Source: Arctopsyche grandis
Lineage: Eukaryota; Arthropoda; Insecta; Trichoptera; Hydropsychidae
Reading direction: 5' to 3'
Assembly: GCF_051622035.1 (NCBI RefSeq)
Contig: NC_135355.1
Coordinates: 35,879,986 to 35,943,985, forward strand
Length of the DNA stretch: 64,000 bases
Positions 22,551 through 31,700 of the stretch are shown piece by piece. The number at the start of each line of letters is the position of its first letter. The stretch's first letter is position 1. The notes under the pieces were generated by a model, which was given only the letters and a program-made list of their open reading frames with translations, was not told the DNA's origin and searched no databases. The position numbers and the translations under genes are program-made.

Positions 22551-22678
22551 TAGAGCCCGGATAACCAAGGTGCCGTTTATTGTTCAAATGTTGTAAATGC
22601 ATTGTTAAAGGTTTTCCGAACCTTTTTAAGATTTACAACAATTGAACAATGAGCGGCCCCTTGGCTATCCGTACTCTA
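22551..22678. mobile_element. Small hAT-like MITE, copy 2
   Basis: A 128-bp element with inverted ends TAGAGCCCGGATAACCAAGG against the complement of CCTTGGCTATCCGTACTCTA, and a perfect 8-bp duplication TGAATTAC (22,543-22,550 and 22,679-22,686). Same interior as 12,350-12,482, with a different target site. Confidence 0.85.
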
Positions 22679-22825
22679 TGAATTACATACTCAACGTTTT
22701 GTGTATGTAAATGTATGTAAATGCCAGGGGACGCTATTCTTGGTGTTTACCCGAGATTTCGGTAACGTGTGTGGGATTGCTTTGTGCGGAATAATCACCG
22801 AGCCAAATGTAGCATTATAAAATTT

Positions 22826-23005
22826 GGCTCGGTGAGCATTCCGCAAAAAGCGATCCCACGCAAGTCACTAAAATCTCGATCACGGAACATCTGGGACCCA
22901 AAAACTCCATCAATCGAAAGTTAAATATTGTACTAACGAGAACTCGAATGCCAGATGTTCCGTTATAGAGATTTTAGTGACTTTGTGACCAGAAATCACC
23001 GAACC
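22826..23005. mobile_element. Long-hairpin family (P2), copy
   Basis: Ends GGCTCGGTGAGCATTCCGC and AATCACCGAACC, with the interior AAGTCACTAAAATCTCGATC and GGAACATCTGG repeated in inverted order. A further inverted copy of its left end lies immediately upstream (22,776-22,807), giving a head-to-head arrangement around GTAGCATTATAAAA. Confidence 0.65.
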
Positions 23006-23151
23006 AGTTCGGTTATTACTAGTCAAATGTGAACCGGTCACAGGACAACCGATCGCTCTAGATCGGTTGATCACGTGTGACCGATCTAGAGCAACCGGTT
23101 GTCCTGTGACTGGTTCACATATGACTAGTAGTCCATTTACCCACCGAACCC
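23006..23151. mobile_element. Palindromic element P1, copy a
   Basis: The left arm (ACTAGTCAAATGTGAACCGG, CACAGGACAACCG, CGCTCTAGATCGGT) and right arm are near-perfect inverted copies around a centre at TTGATCACGTG. Shorter than copies at 24,605 and 33,826 because the central block is missing. Confidence 0.75.
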
Positions 23152-23161
23152 ATAGATATTA

Positions 23162-23321
23162 TGGAGGATGAACGAATGAGACGACTGGAATGTTAATGCA
23201 CGTGTTTATTATATGACAGCTAAAGGCAGAGTGAGTAGTGGCTCTCCGAACCCAGCCGAGTTGGTTCCCACTCGCAGGAAGGCAACCAAACTCGACCATG
23301 TCGTATAAGCGAGCCGCCACA
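23162..23321 (+). repeat. TRIM 5' terminal repeat
   Basis: Left direct repeat of the TRIM. It is about 99% identical to 24,094-24,253, implying recent insertion, and is also found alone in reverse at 53,112-53,278. Confidence 0.85.
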
Positions 23322-24093
23322 TCACTCCCCCCCCCCAGCATCAGCGATACCAAAATTACAAAGAAAAAAAAATTATTGTTACACAAAGAAAAAAAAAATT
23401 ATTAAGTGGGGAGAAAAAAAAAGGTTGACGTGGGTCATCCGCTGTGTAGGTGTACCACCCTGAATGGTCGGTACATTCGAGGGCGGTGACGTCGCGAGCA
23501 GGACGGTGGCTGGTCCGATGGTCGCGCCGATGCGATGCGATGCTGCGCCGGCGCCGCTCTTCCGAGGCTGATGTCGGTTGGTGGGGCGGCGGGGGCGGCA
23601 GGGGCGGCAGGGGCATCGATGTGGTTGATGATACTCCGAGCTGGACCGTGAGTCGTTGTGGCTCGTGGAGGTGTTGTAGCGCTACCGCCCGTCTCGGCGT
23701 GACGACGCTCGTGGGGACGGACGGGGCCTTGATGATGATGATGGTGCTGAGGTGGTGTATGATGAATCTTGTGGTGCTGGATGACCGTTCTATGTGTACT
23801 GGATCGCGCATGACTCCACATCCAGCTGTCAAGATCGTCGTCTCATTCGCTCCCCCATTTTTTTAAGCACCTGTCATCGACGTTGTGGCTGGACTCATGT
23901 CGATAGGTAGGTAGGTAGGTAGGTAGGTAGCCGTGTCTGCTCGTTTATTGTCACCCGCGGGCCGCGGCGTGCTGTGTTGATGGCGATGGGGGCGCGGCGG
24001 GTAGCTTTCCCGCCTGGCTCGGCGAGGCAGGGATGAGCAGCGGCATGCTGAATTAATCGAGGCTGCGTGGCTCGATGTCGGGGTCACCAGTTA

Positions 24094-24253
24094 TGGAGGA
24101 TGAACGAATGAGACGACTGGCATGTTAATGCACGTGTTTATTATATGACAGCTAAAGGCAGAGTGAGTAGTGGCTCTCTGAACCCAGCCGAGTTGGTTCC
24201 CACTCGCAGGAAGGCAACCAAACTCGACCATGTCGTATAAGCGAGCCGCCACA
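24094..24253 (+). repeat. TRIM 3' terminal repeat
   Basis: Right direct repeat of the TRIM. It contains GACGACTGG-ATGTTAATGC and CACGTGTTTATTATATGACA and ends GCCGCCACA. Confidence 0.85.
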
Positions 24254-24257
24254 ATAT

Positions 24258-24590
24258 ATAATACACATAGATGGGCCCTGACGCGTGCTTTTGGTCGCAG
24301 ATCTTGTCGTCACTAACTGAGGGGTGCGGGGGGTTTAACTAGCGGGGAAGTTGGGAAAAAAAGGTTTTTTCCCTACGACGCAGCGGTCGGCGTTTTTTTC
24401 ACTTCCCCGCTAGTTAAACCCCCCGCACCCCTCAGTTAGTGACGACAAGATCTCCGCAATCGACCTTTCCTACTTAGAAGCCAACTACCTACTGAGAGAA
24501 AGTGTACATGCGCCACGTATTTGGCATGCGCCAAAAGGGAGACCAGTTTAAAGCGTGAGGGCGGATCTATGTATTATACATCTATGCACC
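24258..24590. mobile_element. Palindromic element P4
   Basis: The outer arms pair ATACACATAGATGGGCCCTG-type sequence with its complement at the right (GAGGGCGGATCTATGTATTA). The inner arms (24,299-24,351 and 24,401-24,453) are a perfect 53-bp inverted repeat starting AGATCTTGTCGTCACTAACT, separated by 49 bases. GC-rich and non-coding. Confidence 0.8.
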
Positions 24591-24604
24591 GATCCATATT
24601 TATT

Positions 24605-24858
24605 GGTTCGGTGATTACTAGTCAAATGTGAACCGGTCACAGGACAATCGGTCGCTCTAGATCGGTCACACGTGATCACCCGTCACACTAAAACTGGTCA
24701 CGAGAAAACTGGTCACACCCTAAAATCGGTCACGAGAAAACTGGTTGATCGATTTTAGGGTGTGACCAGTTTTAGTGTGACGGGTGATCACGTGTGACCG
24801 ATCTAGAGCGACCGGTTGTCCTGTGACTGGTTCACATATGACTAGTAGTCCGTTTACC
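24605..24858. mobile_element. Palindromic element P1, copy b (9-bp duplication)
   Basis: A 254-bp element whose arms are inverted copies (GGTTCGGTGATTACTAGTCA against the complement of ACTAGTAGTCCGTTTACC, then AACCGGTCACAGGACAA, GCTCTAGATCGGTCACACGT and CCCGTCACACTAAAACTGGT). It is flanked by a perfect 9-bp duplication ATATTTATT (24,596-24,604 and 24,859-24,867). Long hairpin arms and a 9-bp duplication suggest a MULE or foldback-type element. Confidence 0.85.
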
Positions 24859-24885
24859 ATATTTATTGCTCTATAATAAAAATAT

Positions 24886-27800
24886 GAGTTCGGTCTTTCG
24901 TGTCATGCGGGGAAGACGTGCTTCTGCGTTCTTCCCGCTATTACTCGCTTAAACCCGGCTATTGCACGAAATTTAATCTAAAAACTTAACCATCTAATCA
25001 CTTATTTTACTAATTGCATCCTAGTATAATTTAAGTGTAAAAATAAACAGCAAATCGGTCGTAAAAAGCGGTTTTATATCAGTTATTTCGAAAAATTTTG
25101 TGCTAATTTTTGTGTCAAATCTGAGCAAAAGAATATACGAACGAGATACATCTCCTTACCTGAATACAAAAAAAGGGTCCTTCAGTCGGTCCCACAGAAG
25201 CAATAAATCTTCCACATAATTGCTTCCAGCCAAAAATCTTTAACGAACTTTACTTAATAGAATAATAGCAAACAGAAACGGTGTTTCCCAACTGTCTATC
25301 AGTTCTTTTTCATATTTAAATTATATTAAAGTAATTCGTGTAATTTTATATTCTTTACTAAAGTTATTATTAAAATATTAAATTGCAAACCGCACTCACA
25401 TATATAAATCCGTTGTCTCCAAAGAGGCGTCTCACGATAAAGATCTATAAAAAAGTAGTATAACAATTGCTAATCTATTATTATCATAACTAACTACTTT
25501 CACTTACAAAGTAACCCTGTTAAATGGCATGTAATAACTCATAAGTGATCCAAGTGATACCTAGGATGACTATCTGTCAAAGCTGACCACAGAGAAGAGT
25601 CTATGGCGGTAAGAACTCACTCCTTGAATGGAAATCTCTCTCAAGTACCGCCTTTTTCTCAACACATCTTGGATAAATGCGAGAAAAATAATATCCAAAC
25701 CTCCAACAAGGTAAGAGTGACGATGGATGATAGCTTAGCTAATAGAAACCTGTATTTAGCCACGTACAATGTAAGAACGTTATCGAGTGAAGGAAGTGTG
25801 CTTGCATTAGAGAATGAATTAGAAAATATCAAATGGGATATAGTAGGACTTAGTGAAGTAAGACGAAAACAGCAAAACCAAATAATCCTAAAAAGTGGTA
25901 ACTGTCTCTACTGGAGAGGGCTACCAAATGGTAGAATAGGAGGAGTAGGGTTTCTTATCAATAAGAGAATAGAAAGAAATATTATAGAAATAAGCGACAT
26001 ATCGGAACGTATATGCTATATAGTATTAAGAATCTCGAGCAGGTACACTTGTCAAATCTTCCAAGTGTACGCCCCCACATCTAGCCACCCAGACGAGGAA
26101 ATAGAAGACTTCTACGAAAAAATACAGGACGCATACGATAATAGCCGTCACCACTTTAAAATAATCATGGGCGACTTTAACGCAAAAATAGGACAAAAGG
26201 CAAATACAGAAAGAGCAGTAGGCAATTTTGGTACCGGCCAAAGAAACGACAGAGGCGATCGCCTCATAGAATTCGCAGAACACAACAGGCTCTTTATCAC
26301 TAATTCATTTTTCAGGAAAAACACCAACAATAAGTGGACTTGGGAGAGTCCTAAAGGAGACAGAAACGAGATCGATTTCATCCTAACAAATGCCCTGCAC
26401 TCCGTTAAAGACGTTAGTGTTTTAAGTAAAGTAGATATAGGTAGCGATCACAGATTAGTCCGTGCCAAGATGGCCATTAATATAAATTGCGAACGTAGGA
26501 AATTAATAAAAGGATGCAGTAACTCTCCAGATTTCGCTCAACTAAGGTCTAGGAAAAAGGAATTCGAACTCGAACTTGGTAATCGATACGGGAAATTAAA
26601 CCCAGAAGCAGACATCGAGGAATTGAACACTGTAATTAGTTCGGTTCTAACCTCAACAGGTAAGAAATTAGGTGGATTCAGGAAACAGATTAAATTAAGC
26701 AAAATTTCAGCGGAAACAAAAAACCTAATTAAGCATAAAAGGAATTTAGATAGGGATAATAATAAGCAAGAATACAATCTAGTAAATAAGGAAATTAAAA
26801 AGAGAATAGTCAGGGATGTCAGGGATTTTAACAGCAAGCTAATAGAAAATACCATTAAGAATAACCGTAGCCTGAAAAAGTGCAAACAGGATCTTTTCTT
26901 AGGCAAAAACCAAATGATCGCAATCAGATCAGAGAGCGGAGTAATAATTAGGAATAGAGAAGAAATCATAGACAGAGTTTACACGTCCTATGCAAAACTA
27001 TACGAGAACGACAACGGCCAATTCCCCGCTCTGGAATCGACACACGGCCAAAGGGTTCCTGCAGTATTGCCTAGCGAAGTAGAGGCCGCGCTAAAAACTG
27101 CAAAGAACGGTAAAACCCCAGGGGAAGATAATATTCCCATTGACTTACTAAAATGTGGCGGCCCCCCCCTAATTAATATCTTAGCTAGGCTTTTCAGCAA
27201 ATGCATCCAGAACCAAGCTATACCAGAAGGATGGAATAACGCAACTATCATTTTAATACACAAAAAAGGCGACAAAAGCGATATCAAGAACTACCGACCC
27301 ATTAGTCTACTTTCAGCGGTCTACAAGCTCTTCACGAAGGTTATTACAGAAAGGCTGAAAAATATCCTCGACGAGAACCAACCTATAGAGCAGGCAGGGT
27401 TTAGGGCAAATTTCAGCACAATGGACCACCTCCAAGTAGTTGGCGAACTAATCGAGCGCGCCAACGAATATCAACGGCCATTGTGCCTAGGTTTCGTCGA
27501 TTATGAGAAAGCCTTCGATACAGTTAGTCATAATGCAGTACTTAACGCTCTAAAAACACAGGGAGTGCCGGAACCCTATGTGGGACTGTTAGCTGCAATA
27601 TATAAGAATGCCACAGCTTCGGTTAAAATTTTTTCAGGTACAGATAGATTTAGCATAGGAAAAGGAGTAAGACAAGGAGATACAATCTCGCCCAAGTTAT
27701 TCAATGCGGTGCTTGAGGGAGTTTTCAGGAAATTGGATTGGGATACAGCCGGAGTAAGCATCAATGGTCGCTTTTTGAGTCACCTTCGGTTCGCAGACGA

Positions 27801-28574
27801 TATAGTTTTAGTAGCTCGTGATTCAGCTGACCTACTTATCAGACTAACACAGCTGGACAGGGAAAGTAGAAAAGTAGGATTAAAAATTAACGTAGATAAG
27901 ACTAAACTAATGTTCAATAGTTATTGCATGCCTGATAGCATCCCCTTAGATGATAAACCAGTAGAAGTAGTAAATAATTATTTATATTTAGGTCAAATAA
28001 TTGACATGTCTGGTAGTAAAAATGAAGAGATAAAGAGACGTATGAAATTAGGGTGGAGTGCATTTGGACGGATGAATGCTGTTTTTAAATCAAAAATGCC
28101 ACTCTGCCTGAAGAAAAGGATCTTTGATCAATGCGTTTTGCCAGTGATGACGTATGGATGTGAAACTTGGACACTGAACGCCAAGATGCAAAATAAAATC
28201 CAATGCACTCAAAGAAGTATGGAACGCTGTATGCTTGGCATAACGAGGAAAGACAGGAAGCGGAACACGTGGGTGAGAAATATGACAAGGGTAGTGGACA
28301 TAGTGGATAGAGTGAAGAGATTGAAATGGCAATGGGCGGGTCACGTAGCTAGGAGGATGGACGAAAGGTGGACAAAAGAAGTGCTTGAATGGTACCCGAG
28401 AGAAGGCAAAAGAGTAAAAGGAAGACCGCAAGGAAGATGGGTGAACGAAATTAGGAAAATGTGCGGAATGAGATGGATGAGTGTTGCGCAAAACAGAGAC
28501 GAGTGGAAACGTGTTGGAGAGGCCTTCATCCAGCAGTGGATGGCGAATGGCTGTAAATGATGATGATGATGATG
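24886..28574 (+). mobile_element. Full-length RTE-type LINE
   Basis: A 3,689-bp element flanked by a perfect 11-bp duplication AATAAAAATAT (24,875-24,885 and 28,575-28,585). One uninterrupted ORF at 25,603-28,560 encodes endonuclease plus reverse transcriptase. The 3' end is a short TGATGATG repeat instead of poly(A), typical of the RTE clade. The 5' leader is about 717 bp. It lies just upstream of Rrp41 in the same orientation. The intact ORF and perfect duplication indicate a young, possibly active copy. Confidence 0.9.
25603..28560 (+). CDS. RTE endonuclease-reverse transcriptase
   Basis: A 985-residue polyprotein. An APE-type endonuclease occupies roughly residues 50-290: YNVRTL near the start, GLSEVR, MGDFNAK around residue 190 and SDHRLV around residue 285. 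Reverse transcriptase motifs follow: NYRPISLLS, FVDYEKAFD around residue 630, GVRQGDTISPKLF and FADDIVLV around residue 730. The C-terminal part carries YGCETWTL and MERCMLGI, common to the RTE clade. No N-terminal gag-like ORF is seen. The stop codon is the first unit of the terminal TGA repeat, so there is essentially no separate 3' UTR. All catalytic motifs appear intact. A degenerate relative lies at 20,937-21,330. The start is the first ATG in frame, with no better-placed alternative before the endonuclease domain. Confidence 0.92.
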   Translation: MAVRTHSLNGNLSQVPPFSQHILDKCEKNNIQTSNKVRVTMDDSLANRNLYLATYNVRTLSSEGSVLALENELENIKWDIVGLSEVRRKQQNQIILKSGNCLYWRGLPNGRIGGVGFLINKRIERNIIEISDISERICYIVLRISSRYTCQIFQVYAPTSSHPDEEIEDFYEKIQDAYDNSRHHFKIIMGDFNAKIGQKANTERAVGNFGTGQRNDRGDRLIEFAEHNRLFITNSFFRKNTNNKWTWESPKGDRNEIDFILTNALHSVKDVSVLSKVDIGSDHRLVRAKMAININCERRKLIKGCSNSPDFAQLRSRKKEFELELGNRYGKLNPEADIEELNTVISSVLTSTGKKLGGFRKQIKLSKISAETKNLIKHKRNLDRDNNKQEYNLVNKEIKKRIVRDVRDFNSKLIENTIKNNRSLKKCKQDLFLGKNQMIAIRSESGVIIRNREEIIDRVYTSYAKLYENDNGQFPALESTHGQRVPAVLPSEVEAALKTAKNGKTPGEDNIPIDLLKCGGPPLINILARLFSKCIQNQAIPEGWNNATIILIHKKGDKSDIKNYRPISLLSAVYKLFTKVITERLKNILDENQPIEQAGFRANFSTMDHLQVVGELIERANEYQRPLCLGFVDYEKAFDTVSHNAVLNALKTQGVPEPYVGLLAAIYKNATASVKIFSGTDRFSIGKGVRQGDTISPKLFNAVLEGVFRKLDWDTAGVSINGRFLSHLRFADDIVLVARDSADLLIRLTQLDRESRKVGLKINVDKTKLMFNSYCMPDSIPLDDKPVEVVNNYLYLGQIIDMSGSKNEEIKRRMKLGWSAFGRMNAVFKSKMPLCLKKRIFDQCVLPVMTYGCETWTLNAKMQNKIQCTQRSMERCMLGITRKDRKRNTWVRNMTRVVDIVDRVKRLKWQWAGHVARRMDERWTKEVLEWYPREGKRVKGRPQGRWVNEIRKMCGMRWMSVAQNRDEWKRVGEAFIQQWMANGCK

Positions 28575-28776
28575 AATAAAAATATATTTTACACTGGCAG
28601 CACTCGCCCGGCTGTCAAATCGCATACGTCGCATGCCGTTTGAGGTTATGAGCATACAAACAACAATTTGCTCGTAAGATTAATGGAAAAACACATATAT
28701 ATTACTGATTTGCACTCACTAACGTATCACTTCATTGTGCATTATCTTTCAGATATCTTACTTATTCAAAATCACA

Positions 28777-31700
28777 ATGGGAGAACGTAATTTAGTATCC
28801 GATCAAGGCCTTCGTCTGGATGGTCGTCGTCCTGGTGAACTGCGTCAGATAAAATGTCACATGGGTGTATTTTCACAAGCAGACGGCAGTGCATACTTGC
28901 AAATGGGCAATACGAAAGTATTAGTCGCCATTTATGGACCCCATCAGGTATATAACTTGTCCTATTGACGTTTGATTCCTCCATATATGTATTTATTTTT
29001 ACAACTATGAAAATTTTTAGGTATCCAATAAAAATAAAAACACACAAGAAACAGCAGTCATAAATTGTCAATATAGTATGGCTACATTTTCCACAGGTGA
29101 ACTTATTTACTATATCAAATCAAATCTGTAATCATATTATACACAATACGGTGCTACTTTAGTATGCAGTCTACCTTTGAACCGCAGTCGACTATTTTTT
29201 TTTATTTGTATCGTAGCATTGAAATGCTTATTACAATTTTTGTTTTGCCGCTCCATAATGTTGTCGAAGCATTTCTATCAAAATATCATCAGCAGATACA
29301 TATCTCTTAACCAAATCTTAAATGAATAGGGCCAACCTTAACTTAACCTAACCTATCCTGACCCTTAAATAAATAGGTGATGGCTGCTAAGATAGTTTTT
29401 TTTAGGCCCTATTCATTTAAGATACTACCCATATCTCTATCCTACTCCTTTCCTTTTGGGCATGCTTGGGTATAATTCCCTTGAACTTCGGAGAAACTTC
29501 TCGTTAATTCGTTTCGTTCTCCAGCTATTGCGTGGTAATACGTCATGCCCGTTGTTGCTGGAACAGTTGGGACTTCATGTCCCTAATAACTATGTGCGTG
29601 GTAGACATCATCATTTGATGGTTGTACCTGCTGCTCGCACAGTTCTTTTTCGAATGGCTCTTATTCCAAGAGCTATTCAACTTCTCAATGAAATCGTTGC
29701 TGCTGTCCCTGAATGTGATATTTTCCACTTTGGGGAGCGTAGATTATCGGATATTATCTTAACATATTTATCTGGTAACCTGCGCTCATCATTACTTTCT
29801 TAATTTGAATGTGATGAATGAGTGGAATCTTAATCTACTCTCTTCCATTTGGGCCTCGCTGTGATTTTATTTTTTATTCATATTTTGTTGATTTATTTTA
29901 CTTTTTCTTTCTCCTTTGTACATTTTATGTACTATTTTATTTGTATTATTATTTTCCTTTTGTTACTTTTTATTATTTTTTTATTCTGCTTTCTAATTTT
30001 TCTGTTTTTTTTTACTTGTATTATCTTTGTTAAATGTAGGCCATTGTGGCGCATTAGGTTCTTCCTGTAATGCCACAATGGTCCAAAACTATTATTTATT
30101 TATTTTATTTATTATTTATTTATATATATTTTAGCTATCAAGCTAATTTAAAAAAAAAAAAAATACATCTTAATTATTATATTTAACTCTAAAATTTATA
30201 ATTAACTTATATGTACTGTCCCTCACAGAGGTGTCTCTTCGCACCTCGCAGGAATGCATCCATGTTTTTAGCAGACCTGACGCACTCAGGGAGGGCATTA
30301 TACATGAGCACACCCCTGTGAAAAACACCCCCAGCCGTCTTATTCTTTCTTACTCTACTTACAACTAGTTTGTCCTTATTTCTAGTATAAAAACTATGTT
30401 TATCTCTATTCCTTATTATATAATCATCAAAATACTTAGGTAATAACTTATGATCTAACTTATAAACAAAAGACAATGTACTAATATTTAGACTAATTCT
30501 AATACTCATCCATCCTAATTCATCTAACATACTTCCAATACTCTTAAATCTACTCACATTCAAAATAGCTCTCATAGCTTTATTCTGTATTTTTTGCATT
30601 TTTTCTAAATCTTGGCCACTAAACAAATTAAGCACAGTGGCACAATAAACCACATGTGGCAAGACAATTGAATTAAACACTAAAATTTTACTTTTTTTAC
30701 TTAAAATATTTCTTAATCTACATAATACACCAACTTTTCTAGCCATTTTTTTTATTATATAGTCAGCGTGCATTTTAAAATTTAGTCCTGAATCTATGTA
30801 TACACCTAAGTATTTTATATTTTCAACTTTTTCAATTAACTTATCATCAATTCTAATTTCATTCAATATATTTTTATTTTTACCATTCAACCACATCATT
30901 TTTGTTTTATTCACATTCAACTTTAATTTATTTTCACACAACCAGTCATTCACATAATTTAATTCTATATTTAAAATCTCAGACATTACATCAACATTCT
31001 TTCCAATTATATATATCAATGTATCATCTGCAAACAAATGTATTTTACACATCTTAATTACCTTAACAATATCGTTTATATATAATATAAATAATAAGGG
31101 TCCCAATTTGGACCCTTGCGGCACTCCATGAGGTGTTACAAATTCAGAGGATAACACCTTATCAATTATTACTCTTTGCCTTCTATTATTTAAGTATGAT
31201 TGAAGCCACTTTAATACTATACCATTTATTCCTAACTTATATAATTTTTGTAATAAAATATTCCTATCTACTGTCTCGAACGCTCGCTTAAAATCTAGAA
31301 AAACTGCTCCAACAACCATGCTAGATTCATCCATCGTCTCCATCCAATCAGAAACCACCAATTGGATAGCAGTTTCTGTTGAATGTTTCACTCTAAATCC
31401 AGACTGTTCCACAACCAAACAATCATTTATACTAATGAACTCTTTCAATTGAATCATAACGATTTCCTCCAGCATCTTCTCAACAATTGGTAACATATTG
31501 ATGGGCCTCATTTCACTGGCTTTATGTGTGCCCGTAACCTTTGGTACCGGTACAATAGTAGACACCTTCCATGCATCCGGGACGGATCCCACTTCTAACG
31601 ATTCATTTATTAATTTCAGTAACTGAGGTCCAACCATGTCCCAAGTGTTGATTAAAATATCTAGAGTCAATCCATTAATAAATAAATCATCCAATTAATA

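Larger units (their letters stand above)
23162..24253 (+). mobile_element. TRIM-like LTR retrotransposon
   Basis: Two direct repeats of 160 bp (23,162-23,321 and 24,094-24,253) differ at only two positions that I can see and begin TGGAGGATGAACGAATG and end GAGCCGCCACA. They enclose about 770 bp without gag or pol, the definition of a TRIM. The internal part is GC-rich, with a run of C after the left repeat, CGGCGG-type repeats and a (GGTA)n tract at 23,906-23,930. I cannot fix the ends to the base: TG...CA boundaries leave no clean duplication, whereas shifting by 1-3 bases gives near-matches. Confidence 0.78.

Noticed and set aside
23356-23866. Three overlapping long open frames (128-158 codons) on both strands
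   Set aside because: They lie inside the TRIM in GC-rich repeats; openness on both strands follows from composition, and no domain or splice context is seen.
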